A DNA stretch of 64,000 nucleotides from Anomaloglossus baeobatrachus (Eukaryota; Chordata; Amphibia; Anura; Aromobatidae). Location: contig NC_134358.1 in NCBI RefSeq assembly GCF_048569485.1, positions 243,410,404 to 243,474,403 on the forward strand, written 5' to 3'. Positions 1 through 11,639 of this stretch are shown here, piece after piece. The translations under genes were made by a program, and so were the position numbers. Numbering within the stretch: the stretch's first letter is position 1; every line of letters starts with the position of its first letter. The notes beneath the pieces are model-generated. The model was not told the origin of the DNA. It was given only the letters and a program-made list of their open reading frames with translations, and made no database searches.

Positions 1-168
1 CGCCCCCTCCCTGGGTCTGCGCAGCGGTCCCCTCTAAGCTGTGTGTGTGTTCCTGGTTACTTCGTGTCTGTGTGTCCACACCCTAGTCAACATTTGGGAT
101 TACCTGTTTTGTACTCACTCAGCCTGAGTGCAGTAGTCAGTGGCGCCTGACCAGGTCAGGGGCGTCAC
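1..168. repeat. Possible 3' end of an LTR fossil
   Basis: The stretch ends in GGGGCGTCACA, the same style of terminus as the LTR at 12.6 kb (GGCGTCACA). Only the right edge is in the window, so the family is unknown and the call is weak. Confidence 0.25.
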
Positions 169-172
169 ACCT

Positions 173-1045
173 GCAGATAATCATTATGGTTCCACTCTCC
201 AGTGATTCACGAAGAAACTGCCTTACGTTACAGTTCAGTCCGGAATATTCAGTAAAATCTATCTATCTATCGATCCATATATCTATATGTATCTATCTTT
301 GCACATCTTTCAACACATAAAAAACATTCATTTTAGTATCATGTGCTTTTTTTCCAGTACGTGTCAAACAAATGACACACGGATTGCACACGGATGACAC
401 AGACGTAAACACTGATGGTCAAAATGGAACTTGCCCACATGCGTTTTTTTAAACGGAAGTGTGAAGGGTGCCTTAGACTGGTCTCTAAAATGCAAGTCCA
501 CTCGGGTGGCAAGGTAAGTCAAATCATCAAGTGAGGGTGGAAAATCTCTACCAGCAAGTTCATCTTAGATGCATAGAAAAAAGGTCAGGAGAGCATCATT
601 ATTCCAAGTCAATTCATCAGATAGTGGATAATGTCCCACAGAGCTTTCCCTTGTCTGAGCAGCAGTATGGTATCAGTGATGCAGTGGACACATCCAGTTT
701 GGCAACCGCTTTATGAAAGGCAGACAGGAAAGATGGTAGATAATACATCACAGGTCATCTCTGTCCCACAATGGCACAGCCCACACCACAGCATCTCCAA
801 ACAATAAAGAAAAAATATATGCCACTTCTGGACCAATCAGAAAAAAATGCTGAAACACACCTCGAAGTGTATGGTGCATTGATTCTCAAATTCCCAGGAA
901 GGCGTATGATCTCCATTAAAATGTGCAGGAGTAGGAAAATGTGGAAAAGTTTCCCAGGCTGAGTGTGTTGAGGAGCTGATGGAGAAACTGCCGAAATCTG
1001 AGGGAGTGCCTTCATATGGGCTGTGAGATCCTGCACAGCATTGAC
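173..1045. other. Unassigned sequence with a short TATC microsatellite
   Basis: Apart from an ATCT/TATC microsatellite at about 259-296 and the truncated MITE at 340-472, I see no gene or clear repeat. The open frames here are short and carry no recognisable motif. Confidence 0.5.
340..472. mobile_element. Truncated MITE end
   Basis: ACACGG and GACACACGG motifs like those of the elements at 44.1 and 55.7 kb lead into a right-hand end GTGTGAAGGGTGCC followed by TTA. No matching left end is present, so this is a truncated copy. Confidence 0.4.
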
Positions 1046-1048
1046 TAA

Positions 1049-1594
1049 AGGCTGCTTTACACGGTACGACCGGTTGTGCAATTTCACAATCGATCATACA
1101 CGCCCACGTCACGGGTAAATCGCTGCCTGTGTCGCACAAGGTCGGTAACCCCCATCACACGTACTTACCTCTCGTGCGACCACGCTGTGGGCCGCGAACG
1201 TCCACTTCCTGGAGTGGGAGGGACGTTCGGCGCCACAGCGACGTCACACGGCCGCTGGCCAATGGAAGCGGAGGGGCGGAGATGAGCGGGACATAAACAT
1301 CCCGCCCACCTCCTTCACATAGCCGGCGGCAGCCGCGTGACGCAGGTGAGCTGCTGTTCATCGTTCCCGGGGTGTCACACGGAGCGGCGTGTGCTACCAC
1401 GGAAACAATGAATAACTAAATGAAACGATATTATGGAACCTAGAGACCAGTACACGACTCACGATTTGTGAGCGATACTGCGTCGCTAGGAGGTGTCACA
1501 CAGGCCGGCATCGCCAGCGATGCCGGTTGTGCGTCACAAAAACCGTGACCCCGACGACCTATCGCACAATAGATTGTCTGGTGTAAAGCAGCCT
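1049..1594. mobile_element. TTA-flanked MITE, Harbinger-like
   Basis: Terminal inverted repeats start AGGCTGCTTTACACGG on both sides, flanked by TAA at 1046-1048 and TTA at 1595-1597 (a one-base difference in the 3-bp duplication). It carries the same GC-rich internal module (GCGGAGGGGCGGAGATGAGC) as the copies at 6.6, 20.7, 21.3 and 32.3 kb. It has no coding capacity. Confidence 0.75.
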
Positions 1595-1599
1595 TTACA

Positions 1600-2790
1600 G
1601 TCAGCTGCAACAGTGTTGTGGCTGCTGCACTTTTGGGGTCCATGGTCTTGGGATTCTGTAAGGGCTCGCCAGGTAAGGTGGATCCACTAAGCCTTTGATC
1701 CAGGTGGGCACACTGACCCCAGGCACTGGTTCAACTTCAGAGGACATGTGGAACCATGAGGACAAGGACTAATGGGAATTTCAGGAGCAGACAAAAAGAT
1801 GGAGTAGAGATGGATGTGAGTAGAAATACAGTAGTCCAGATAATGGAACAAGCTAAAGAATAAATGATAGAGTCTCATAGATGCTCCTCTAGTTAAAGAG
1901 TAATCATTGTTTAATTCTTCTTTTCAGAAATCATTACCACATATGAAAATAAGAAACTTTGAAATATATCTGCTTCCTTCTTGTCATGGACTGATCTTTC
2001 ATTGACAAAATTCTCAATTCACGGGTAAAATCTGTCTTCAGTGAATACAGATTTTCCCCTTACTAAGATAGGAGATAACAGTTGGTACTTATAATCTACT
2101 ATGGAGAACATTAACTTTCCTTTCAGGAGAATTTGCAGCAGAAATCCTGTGTCTGTCTGTCTGTCTTTAGCTTTTCCTCCATCCATACTAATTTAAAAGC
2201 ACCAACTGCTATCATCTATTTCAGTAATGGTAAAATCTGTCTTCACTGCATACCGATTTTACCCATGAATTGAGCATGAAAGATCCAGTCCAGAAGGTGA
2301 AATTTCTGATAAGATACTGTATATTACAAAGTTGCTACTTTTCATGTATACCGTTGATTTATGAAATAAAGTTTACATTCTTTAAGTCTACTTTATAAAC
2401 TCCTGAAGGTGAGCCGTCTTACTCCTCAGCATCCTTCCTTTTTGGCTTCTGCACATGGATATTCTACAGATGCTAAAATACAACCTTTCCCATATTTTAG
2501 CTATTAGATGAAATCAATAAATCACCCACATGTTCAACCCCGAAAGTGGGTTATACATATACAGTAGGGCTGATAAATGGAATAAACAGTAAAGAGATAT
2601 AAAGAAAGTGATAAATAGCCACTTTCTATGGCAGTTGGCCACAAAATACAGACTGTTACTGTTATCTTTTTTTAAGATGGAGGGGAAATATATCTCATAG
2701 ATTCACTGTCCATTTAAAATGGTTCTACTAAAAATAATTAGACATATTTCTTACTGGTGTGGAATAAAAAAACATATCTGTGTGCGGCAG
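1600..2790. other. AT-rich stretch without recognised gene
   Basis: Outside the foldback repeat at 1983-2300 nothing could be assigned. There is a short CTGT microsatellite at about 2148-2166. Confidence 0.5.
1983..2300. repeat. Foldback repeat with long inverted arms
   Basis: The left half (ATTCACGGGTAAAATCTGTC and neighbours) reappears inverted in the right half (GATTTTACCCATGAATTGAG), and the outer flanks (GGACTGATCTTTCAT) also match in inverse. The two halves meet around 2130-2160, where a short CTGT repeat sits. The arms differ at perhaps 10-15% of positions, so it is older than the 44.9-kb hairpin. Probably a MITE of unknown family. Confidence 0.6.
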
Positions 2791-2793
2791 TAG

Positions 2794-3285
2794 GGTTGTT
2801 TAAAACAAAGGGAGAAGTGTAGTTTGGACTTTAAGGGTCATAAAGTGCAAGTAATTCTCCAAGAGGCCTCTCCAGGGCACCAAACAATAGCAATACAATC
2901 AAATCTAAAATGGAAGAGGGATGGAGCTGTCCATTCAGAATCTTTTTATATTATCAAGAAGCAGCAGGGAAGTAATGTGATGAACTGGCATTGTGTATTA
3001 ATGGATAATGATGAACTGGAAAGATATAGGATGAATAAACCACTTAACTGGGGCTTCTTCTTCTATATCTCCAATACAGAGCATAAAGGAAAAAATAAAA
3101 ATGCTGAATGTTACTTAGTATATGGTTCTGTGACATTATTATGTCACAATCGTCGGCTTTTAACTCTCCATCACAATCACTATGGGTCTTTGGATTGTTA
3201 CACTAAAGGGGCAACGTATTTCATAAATGAAGTGGTCATTGTAAGTGGCATACTCTACAATGAAGAAACTCTATTTCTCAATTAG
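2794..3285 (+). other. Unrecognised open frame of 163 codons
   Basis: An open frame runs from the codon after a TAG at 2791 to a TAG at 3283. The first ATG comes only at codon 60 or so (MNWHCVLMDND), so if real it is probably an exon or the tail of a longer frame rather than a complete gene. The product is not low complexity and not repetitive. It contains alternating polar and hydrophobic stretches such as HKVQVILQEA, ESFYIIKKQQ and NWGFFFYISN, and a cluster of Cys and His in the last third (LLCHNRRLLTLHHNHYG). I see no signal peptide, membrane helix or motif that I can name. It ends just before the CR1-like LINE begins. It might be an exon, a decayed gene fragment, or the 5' part of a mobile element. 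No function is proposed. Confidence 0.35.
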
Positions 3286-3539
3286 GCCTTAGGTATGAGG
3301 CTCAAGATATATTTCAGAGACATAAAAAATATTGTGAGAACATAAAAATGCTTTTCCTATACAGAAACTTATAATAAATAATAAAAAGTAATATTGGAAC
3401 ATAATTAAAAAAACTAAGCAGAAGAAAGGAGAGATAAAGAGGAAAGTAATGTTCAGTGAGTCGGGCCATACACTGGGCTGCATCTTAATGGGGAGGGTGC
3501 AGCTCTGCTGGGGCAGAAAATGGCTAGAAGGGTGGAGGA

Positions 3540-6487
3540 GTGTTTAAACTAGGAATGGGGGGTGAGGGTATTCACTCTATGGAAGGGGAATGTAGTGCAG
3601 ATAGTGACCAGAGCACAAGTAATGAAATTTGGGGTGGTACGGGGAGAAGGGTTAGGACAGTTAATACAGTAAGCAGGAATACAGGTACAGAGTCATACGT
3701 AACGTGCATGTACACTAATGCCCGAAGCCTCACAAATAAGGTGGAGGAATTAGAATTAATATTGTTGGAAGAAAATTATGATATAGTGGGGATATCAGAG
3801 ACATGGCTGGATGAGAGCTATGACTGGGCTTTAATTTACAGGGTTATAGCCTATTCAGGAATGACCGTACAAATAAGCGAGGGGGAGGTGTGTGTCTATA
3901 TGTAAAATCATCCTTAAAACCCATCCTGCGTGACAACATATGTGAGGGTACTGAGAATGTAGAGTCCCTATGGGTGGAGATAAGGGGGGGGAGAATGAAT
4001 AATAAAATACTGATAGGGGTGTGTTATAAGACGCCGAATATTATGGAAGAGGTAGAGAATCTCCTCATAAAGCAAATTGATAAAGCAGCAAGTCTCGGAG
4101 AGGTAATTATTATGGGGGACTTTAACTATCCTGATATAAATTGGGGAACAGAAACTTGCAGTTCCAGCAAAGGAAATAGATTTTTGATAACAATGAAAGA
4201 TAATTACCTTTCACAAATGGTACAGGACCCCACAAGAGGGGGAGCACTACTAGACCTTGTACTAACCAATAGGCCAGACCGCATATCAAATATACAAGTT
4301 GGGGGTTACTTGGGGAATAGTGATCACAAAATAATAAGTTTTCATGTATTCTTTAGTAAGATGTCTAGTAGAGGGGCTACAAGGACACTAAACTTCAGGA
4401 AAGCAAATTTTAAACGGTTGAGAGATGATCTTAGTGCAATAAACTGGGATGATGTACTAAGTAATAAAAGTACACAAAGCAAATGGGAGACTTTTATGAG
4501 CATCCTGAATAGGGCTTGTGCAGAAAATATATCCTATGGGAACAAACATGCTAGAAATAGGAGGAAACCCCTATGGCTAAATAGAGCTGTAAGGGAAGCA
4601 ATAAAAGAAAAACAGAAAGCCTTAAAAGAATTAAAGAGGGTAGGTAGTGATGAGGCATTATATAATTATAGAAAATTAAATAAAATATGTAAAAAGCAAA
4701 TTAAGTTAGCTAAGTTTGAGACAGAGAGACTCATTGCGAGAGAAAGTAAAAATAATCCTAAAATATTCTTTAACTACATAAACAGTAAAAAACTGAAAAG
4801 CGATAGTGTTGGCCCCCTTAAAAATAGTCTTGGTGAAATGGTGGAAGGGGATGAGGGTAAAGCCAACCTGCTGAATGACTTTTTTTCTACGGTTTTTATA
4901 CAAGAAAATGCCATGGCAGATGACATGACCAGTGATGCCATAAATTCACCCTTGAATATTACCTGCTTAACCCAGCAGGAAGTACGCCGCCGCCTCGAAA
5001 TCACTAAGGTTGACAAATCTCCGGGCCCGGATGGCATACACCCCAGAGTACTACAGGAATTGAGTTCTGTGATAGATAGACCATTATTTTTAATCTTCTC
5101 AGATTCCTTAATAACAGGGTCGGTACCGCAGGACTGGCGCATAGCAAATGTGGTGCCAATATTCAAAAAGGGGACAAAAACTGAGCCGGGAAATTATAGG
5201 CTGGTAAGTTTAACCTCTACGGTTGGTAAAATCCTTGAGGGGTTCTTGAGAGATGCTATACTGGAGTATCTCAAGAAAAATAACCTTATGACAGAGTATC
5301 AGCATGGGTTTATGAGGGATCGATCCTGTCAAACTAATTTGATCAGCTTCTATGAAGAGGTAAGTTCAAGCCTGGACCAGGGAAATGCAGTGGATGTTGT
5401 GTATATGGACTTTTCAAAAGCTTTTGATACGGTGCCACACAAAAGGTTGGTACATAAAATGAGAATAATGGGGATAGGGGAAAATATGTGTAACTGGGTT
5501 AAAAACTGGCTCAGTGATAGGAAACAAAGGGTGGTTATTAATGGTACGTACTCGGACTGGGTCTCAGTTCATAGTGGGGTACCACAGGGGTCAGTATTGG
5601 GCCCGCTTCTTTTCAACATATTTATAAATGACCTTGTTGGGGGCATGCGGAGTAGAATTTCAATATTTGCAGATGATACTAAACTCTGCAGGGTAATCAA
5701 TACAGAGGAGGATAATTTTATATTACAGGGAGATTTATGTAAATTGGAGGATTGGGCTGAGAAGTGGCAATTGAAGTTTAATGTAGATAAATGTAAGGTC
5801 ATGCACTTGGGTAGAGGAAATAACATTTATGATTATGTACTTAATTGTAGAACACTGGGTAAAACAGACACTGAAAAAGACTTGGGTGTATGGGTGGATG
5901 GTAAACTTCACTTTAGTGGACAGTGTCAGGCAGCTGCAGCCAGGGCTAATAAAATAATGGGATGTATTAAAAGAGGTATAAGTGTTCATGAAAAAAATAT
6001 AGTTCTACCTCTGTACAAGTCACTAGTGCGACCGCACTTAGAATACTGTGTACAATTCTGGTCACCGATATATAAGAAGGACATAGCTGAACTGGAGAGG
6101 GTGCAGAGAAGAGCGACCAAGATTATTAGAGGAATGGGTGGGCTGCAATACCAAGACAGGTTATTAAACTTGGGGTTATTTAGTTTGGAAAAACGAAGGC
6201 TTAGGGGGGATCTAATCACAATGTATAAATATATGAGGGGACAGTACAGAGACCTTTCCAAAGATCTTTTTACACCTAGGCCTGCGACTGGAACACGGGG
6301 GCATCCGCTACGTCTTGAGGAAAGAAGGTTTAATCATAATCACAGACGAGGATTCTTTACTGTACGAGCAGTGAGACTATGGAACTCTCTGCCGCATGAT
6401 GTTGTAATGAGTGATTCACTACTAACATTTAAGCAGAGCCTGGACGCCTTTCTTGAAAAATTTAATATTACCAGTTATGTATATTAG
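3540..6487 (+). pseudogene. CR1-like LINE ORF2 (endonuclease-reverse transcriptase), one frameshift
   Basis: ORF2 of the LINE makes target-primed reverse transcription possible: an APE-type endonuclease nicks the target and the RT copies the RNA. The frame beginning at 3540 carries the endonuclease start (YTNARSL, GISETWLDE). A single frameshift near 3830-3840 moves the reading to the frame of 3890-6487, which is open for 865 residues. In that part the endonuclease motifs MGDFNYPD (about residue 75) and SDHKIISF (about 144) are followed by the RT blocks SPGPDGIHPR, YMDFSKAFDTV (about 504), GVPQGSVLGP and FADDTKL (about 592). The C-terminus has the CR1-typical RPHLEYCVQFWSP and LGLFSLEKRRLRGDL. 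All catalytic acidic residues of the RT are present. It is one small change from a full-length ORF2, so it is classed as broken. The family could also be a close CR1 relative. Confidence 0.9.
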
Positions 6488-6646
6488 ATTTTATGACAGG
6501 GTATTGATCCAGGGAACTAGTCTGATTGCCGGATGTGGAGTCAGGAAGGAAATTTTTTCCCCATTGGAACTTGTTTGCCACATTGGGTTTTTTTTGCCTT
6601 CCTCTGGATCAACATGTTAGGCTACGGGTTGAACTAGATGGACTTA

Positions 6647-7226
6647 GGCGGGCTTTGCACGCTGCGACATCGGTAACAATGTGTTACCTATGCTGCAGCG
6701 ATAGTCCCGCCCCCGTCGCACATGCAATATCTAGTGAAAGCTGCCGTAGCGATTATTATCGCTACGGCAGTTTCACATGCACATACCTGCCGTGCGACGT
6801 CCCTCTGGCCGGCGACCCGCCTCCTTCCTAAGGGGGCGGGTCGTGCGGCGTCACAGCGACGTCACACGGCAGGCGGCCAATTGAAGTGGAGGGGCGGAGA
6901 TGAGCAGGATGTAAACATCCCGCCCACCTCCGTCCTTCTCATTGCAGCCGGCGGCAGGTAAGGTGAAGTTCCTCGCTCCTGCGGCTTTACACACAGCGAT
7001 GTGTGCTGCCGCAGGAACGAGGAACAACATCGCACCTGTCGCTGCACCGGCATTATGGAAATGTCGGAGGCTGCAGCGATGATACGATAACGACGCTTTT
7101 GCGCTCGTTCATCGTATCAAAAAGGATTTGCACGTTGCGATATCGACTGCGACGCCGGATGTGCGTCACTTTCGATTTGACCCCATCGACATCGCACGTG
7201 CAATGTCGCAACGTGCAAAGCCGCCC
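6647..7226. mobile_element. TTA-flanked MITE (PIF/Harbinger-like) nested in the CR1 tail
   Basis: The ends are imperfect inverted repeats, GGCGGGCTTTGCACG on the left and GGGCGGCTTTGCACG read inward from the right. Both sides carry the 3-bp duplication TTA (6644-6646 and 7227-7229), as PIF/Harbinger transposases produce. The interior has no transposase but carries a module (GGGGCGGAGATGAGCAGGA followed by cccgcccacctcc) shared with five other elements in the window. Superfamily assignment rests on TSD size and is inference. Confidence 0.8.
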
Positions 7227-7515
7227 TTAGAGTCTCCCTTCAACCTTAAAAACTATGATACTATGATACACATTAACTAAATGGCATAAACGTCAGATTG
7301 ACCTCCAATCTACTGTTTATGGAGGAGACCAAGCTGTCCCGGATGGCAGATATCTGTACAATTGTGAAATTTCAATACGTTTGTTCCTCTACAGTACTTT
7401 TCCCTAATCTATTACACTTCAATTGTGGCAAAACAATAACACCCATCTTATATTGGCAACCTCATTTGTTAGAGAATTGCAGCTTTATACAGCAGGAGAG
7501 CCATGGGTTTGGGAA

Positions 7516-7792
7516 TAGTGATTAGTGAGTACTACCATGGTGTACCATGGTCGGGCAATCGGTATTCATAATTAGTAGTTGGATGCTCGGACAGGCGCGA
7601 CTCAACTACCCAAGTATAATGGAAGTCAATGGGGGACTTGTGCATTTTTCCAGAACATTTCCCCCATTGACTTCCATTGACATACATTGACTTTATACTC
7701 AATACTCGATACACAAGTGGCCCCAATCCGAGAGTCCAACCTGCTCATTACGAGTACCGAGCACCCGACATGGTAGTGCTCGCTCATCACTA
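7516..7792. mobile_element. hAT-like foldback MITE
   Basis: The ends are inverted repeats, TAGTGATTAGTGAGTACTACC on the left and TAGTGATGAGCGAGCACTACC read inward from the right. The 8-bp flanks TTTGGGAA (7508-7515) and CTTGGGTA (7793-7800) agree at six positions, as expected for a hAT duplication. The centre holds a second hairpin around GGAAGTCAATGGGGG. No coding capacity. Confidence 0.65.
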
Positions 7793-7895
7793 CTTGGGTA
7801 CATAGACCTTGAGATAAGGCACTTCCATAATTGTCTGCAGTTGTAGTGCCCTAAAAGGAAACAAGTCGATCAGATATGGTGGATTTGACACCTAA

Positions 7896-8494
7896 AGGCC
7901 ACATCTCACTAAGCAACATCGCTAGCGACATCGCTGCTGAGTCATGTTTTTTGTGACGCAACAGTGATCTTGCTAGTGATGTCGCTGTATGTGACATCCA
8001 GCAACGACCTGGCCCCTGCTGTGAGGTCACCGGTCGTTGCTGAATGTCCTGGACCATTTTTTGTGAAGCACACATCGCTGTGTTTGACAGCGAGAGAGCA
8101 ACGATCTGAATGTGCAGGGAGCAGGGAGCCGGCTTCTGCGGACGCTGGTAACCAAGGTACACATCAGGTAACCAAGCAAAGGCTTTGCTTGGTTACCCGA
8201 TATTTACCTTGGTTACGCGTCCGCAGCTTCTAGAAGCCGGCTTCCTGCTCCCTGCACACGTAGCCAAGGTACACATTGGGTAACTATAAGCAAAGCGCTT
8301 TGCTTAGTAACCCGATGTGTACCATGGTTACCAAGCACAGCGTCGTTACACAGGTCGCTGGTGGCTGATCTCTGATCGCTATGGAGATGTGCCTGTTTGA
8401 CAGCTCACCAGCGACCATGTAGTGATGCTCCAGCGATCCCTGCCAGGTCAGATCGCTGGTGGGATCGCTGGAGCGTTGCTAAGTGTGACGGTAC
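7896..8494. mobile_element. TTA-flanked MITE carrying the GTTACCCGATG module
   Basis: The left end AGGCCACATCTCACTAAGCA is matched in inverse by the right end CTAAGTGTGACGGTAC, with TAA at 7893 and TTA at 8495. The interior contains two inverted copies of a hairpin built on GGTAACCAAGCAAAG and GGTTACCCGATATTTACC, which recurs at 47.4 and 59.9 kb in elements with different ends. Confidence 0.65.
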
Positions 8495-8823
8495 TTAAAT
8501 CACAACAAGATTCCCTGACAAATTACAATACAATATAGTTAAAAAAATTGAAGAGACAACTCGGATTTTGGAAGCTTAGCTATTCTGTTGTTATGGAATT
8601 TTGCAGTTATGTCCATATGCCGAGTTTGCTGCAGATTAACTTATGGTACGTGCCTACAATCAGGGTAATGCAGCGTATTTTTGCTGCGTCGTCTGAGTTC
8701 TCCTGCACAGGAGATTCAAATGTATTTGCACAAAAATTGGCATGCTGTGGATAGGAAACCCGCACCACAGATCAGGTGACACAATGTTAAAAAAAAGCAC
8801 AGTGGACAGGAGATTTCTATTAA

Positions 8824-9247
8824 AGGGAACCTGTCAGGTCCAATATGCACACAGAACCACGAGCAGTTCTGGGTGCATATTCCTAATCCCTGCCTAACAG
8901 TCCCTGTATACACCAGCATAGATAAAGAGATCTTTAAATAAAGTATTTCTAAAGATTCATTATAATATGCTAATGAGCGCAGGGACTAGTCACAAGAGCA
9001 CTACTTCCCTTGGCTAATCGGCCCCTTAGCATGTAACATGCTAAGCGAGCCGACTAGCCAAGGGAACCAACACCCTTGTGACTAGTCCCCGCGCTCATTA
9101 GCATATTATAATGAATCTTTAGAAATACTTTATGTAAAGATCTCTTTATCTATACTAGTGTATACAGGGACGGTTAGGCAGGGATTAGGAATATGCACCC
9201 AGAACTGCTTGTGGTCCTGGCTGCATAATGCACCTGACAGGTTCCCT
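8824..9247. mobile_element. TTAA-flanked palindromic MITE
   Basis: The TIRs AGGGAACCTGTCAGGT face each other and lie inside TTAA duplications (8820-8823 and 9248-9251). Nearly the whole element folds on itself: the GGGACTAGTCACAAG and CTTGTGACTAGTCCC halves surround a small GCTAAGCGAGC loop region at about 9025-9055. The TTAA target suggests piggyBac or a similar family. There is no transposase. Confidence 0.75.
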
Positions 9248-9251
9248 TTAA

Positions 9252-9654
9252 TCCCATCCACTCTGCTTCTACTGTACGACACAGCATTTTGGATGCAGTG
9301 AAAACACACTGTGTCCAAAATGCCACTGACCCAGAAATTTCTGCATCTCTTGGCAGGAAAAACACAGAGCAGATATGAGTGGTTTGTATGCATTTTTTGT
9401 GTGTTTTTGATGCATTTTTGCCTGCATTTTTGCATGAGTGTTTCAAATTGAAGTCAATGTGTAAAAAAAAAAAAAAACGCTGCAAAAATGCTGAAGGAAA
9501 TTTCTGCACAAAAATCTTCAAGGAGAAATATGCAGTGTTTGCCCTACACTTCAGGATTCTCATTGACTTTGCTCGCATAAGGATTTGCTTGCAATTTTGA
9601 GATAAATCTGCACTCCAAAACACATTAAAAAAAATTAGATAAAAACGCAGTGTG
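9252..9654. other. Unassigned sequence, weakly palindromic
   Basis: It contains GCATTTTTGTGTGTTTTTGATGC-like and GCAAAAATGC motifs that hint at an old hairpin element, but no reliable ends were found. A 14-base A run lies near 9465. Confidence 0.35.
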
Positions 9655-9658
9655 CAAA

Positions 9659-10627
9659 TGTGGCGCCAGGGGGTTAAGGGGATACCCAGAACCGGGCCAA
9701 GGGCTCACTTCTGGAAAGGTGATCACGGTGTCATGACCCGGTCTGTGATCCCTGGTTCCACAATAAAAAGGGGGGTTATGTTCGTGACACCACCCATGGA
9801 ATGTGATCAGAGATGACCATCACTGCTGCAGAACCTCCGGGGTGATGGATAGCAGCTTGAGATGGGACGGCTCCCCACGGGTAGAGCCTTCTCCCCGGGG
9901 CAGTGTAATAGTAGTCTATGGGGAGGTGCAAGACCCGAGCACAATAAACAAGCAGATTCACGGTTTTGCAGTTTCTTTGTCCTTTACTGATGATGGTATT
10001 CAGCAGAGTACTGTCCACGGAGTCTGTGAAGGGTTCAGGGTTTCTCCCACCCAGCCGGGCCTTTTTGGCTTCCTTCTCTGCACTGTGTGTCTGTGGCCTG
10101 CTGCTGTGTGAACTAGGCAGCCGGCCCTGTTCTGCTCTCAGGTACCGACCTGACAGGCAACTCGAGTCCTTCCTTGTAGTGTTCCTGAACTCTACGCTTG
10201 TTGCTGTGTCTGTGGTAAAGGTGAAGAATGTGGAATCTTCACTTCTCTGGTGTTAACTGTGTGGTGTGTAATCTGCACAGCCTCAGATCCAGCATCCGTT
10301 CTGTGTGCTCCACTGGGGTGAGTTCAGCAATACTCTTTCTCCCAGGTATGTTCCTCTGCTTTATCTGTCTCCTTTCCTCAGACCCTCAGCTTAGGCCTGG
10401 AATTGGTCAGCGGATCCTGAGGTGACCTGTCCCAGCTCCAACCTGCAGATCCTCTTTCCTCAGTCCTCTGCACTGACTGAACAAACAAACTGAACTGACC
10501 ACTTCCTCTCCACACCAGAATATACAGGGAAGCAACTTGGTCTCCCCCTTCTGGCCTGGAGGTCTTGGTGTTGTGTGTGGGGAGTTAACCCTTTGTGTTG
10601 TTACTGTGGCAACCCTGGGGTGTTACA
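9659..10627 (+). repeat. Solo LTR fossil
   Basis: A 969-bp block begins TGTGGCGCC and ends GTGTTACA, with CAAA on both sides (9655-9658 and 10628-10631). TG...CA ends and a 4-bp duplication fit a solo LTR left by recombination. It has the tract GACACCACCCATGG, also seen in the LTRs at 12.6 and 41.0 kb, so it is a distant relative. Internal coding parts are absent. Ty3/gypsy is likely but unproven. Confidence 0.6.
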
Positions 10628-10639
10628 CAAACAGCCTAA

Positions 10640-10815
10640 AGGCCACTTTACATGCAGAGATAAATCTTTGGCAGATCTGTGGTTGCAGTGAAATCATGGA
10701 CATATTGTTCCATTTGTACACAGCCACAAACCTGGCACTGATTGTCCACAATTTCACTGCAACCACAGATGTGCCACAGATGTGCCACAGATCTATCTCT
10801 GTGTGTGACAGGGCC
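10640..10815. mobile_element. Short 176-bp MITE
   Basis: Inverted ends AGGCCACTTTACATGCAGAG and the opposing CTCTGTGTGTGACAGGGCC lie between TAA (10637) and TTA (10816). The interior is an inverted pair built on GTGGTTGCAGTGAAAT and ATTTCACTGCAACCAC. Confidence 0.65.
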
Positions 10816-10829
10816 TTAAGGATGACAGC

Positions 10830-11195
10830 ATAGGACATGAAGACGTTTATATCCAAAATGGCTTATAAATCAATAACAGGAAGGAAAAATGGAAAGTCTG
10901 AAGAATGAAAAAAATATTAAAACTAGCCATACACTTTAGATAAATGTCACCCAAATCCCGTTATTTTAGTGGCTGACCATCCAATGTGCCTGGCTCCACA
11001 AGTGACAGATGTCACTGAAAAGACAGTTCAGGCTATATATGAACATGCCCATTGCTTTTGTTTTCACGTGATATATGCTACCACAAGAGTTGTGTGATAG
11101 CGATTTACTCCCCTTTCCCTAATGAGAACACAAGCACTACTCGCCTGCAGGAATATGCACTGCTAGGAGGAATAGTTGTCAACTTACGGAATAAA
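10830..11195. other. Unassigned sequence
   Basis: No gene or repeat could be supported in this stretch. Confidence 0.5.
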
Positions 11196-11196
11196 A

Positions 11197-11638
11197 GGCA
11201 TTGTTCTCACCGGAAAACGTACCCATGGATTTTGCCATAGGTTTGTCAGCAGATTTACCGCAGCTGCTCCCCAGAATCCGCAGCTATCCATTGCTGCGGT
11301 ATTTCTGCGGAATTGTTGCAATAAACCTGCGGAAACAGTGACGATTTTGTTCAGAATTCTTGCGGAATTCCCGCCCAGTATCTCCATAGTGGAGGAGCGG
11401 GAATTCCGCAGATATTTCCGCATGAATCATGCAGTTACGTGCGGCTGCGAGAAATCCGCAGTATTTTCTGTAGCCACACATACCGCAGCATTGATATAGC
11501 ACTCCCCAAATCCCATAGGGTAACAATGAGGGGTGTCTGTACTTGCTAGAACCTGCGGATTTATCTGGAAAATCCAAATAAATCCGCAGGTTTTCCACGG
11601 CAAAATCTGCGGGTACGTTGTCTTGTGGGCACATAGCC
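11197..11638. mobile_element. MITE of the GCGGATTT family
   Basis: The left part GGCATTGTTCTCACCGG and the right end GGGCACATAGCC (inverse GGCTATGTGCCCAC) pair imperfectly, followed by AACGTACCC on both sides. The interior is rich in AATCCGCAG and CTGCGGATT motifs, as in the elements at 38.4, 43.5, 52.2 and 63.6 kb. Confidence 0.5.
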
Positions 11639-11639
11639 T

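Larger units (their letters stand above)
3290..7268 (+). mobile_element. CR1-like LINE, split near its 3' end by a MITE
   Basis: Non-LTR retrotransposon with a recognisable ORF2 (endonuclease and reverse transcriptase) and a characteristic CR1 3' end: a stretch reading GAACTAGATGGACTTA, then CTTCAACCTTAAAAACTATG and a short repeat of TATGATAC-like units up to 7268. The 3' tail is interrupted at 6644-6646 (TTA) by a 580-bp MITE and resumes at 7227 (TTA). Removing it restores a normal CR1 tail. The 5' limit is uncertain. I place it after the open frame ending at 3285, and no clear ORF1 was recognised. Its near-intact ORF2 implies a fairly recent insertion. Confidence 0.9.
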
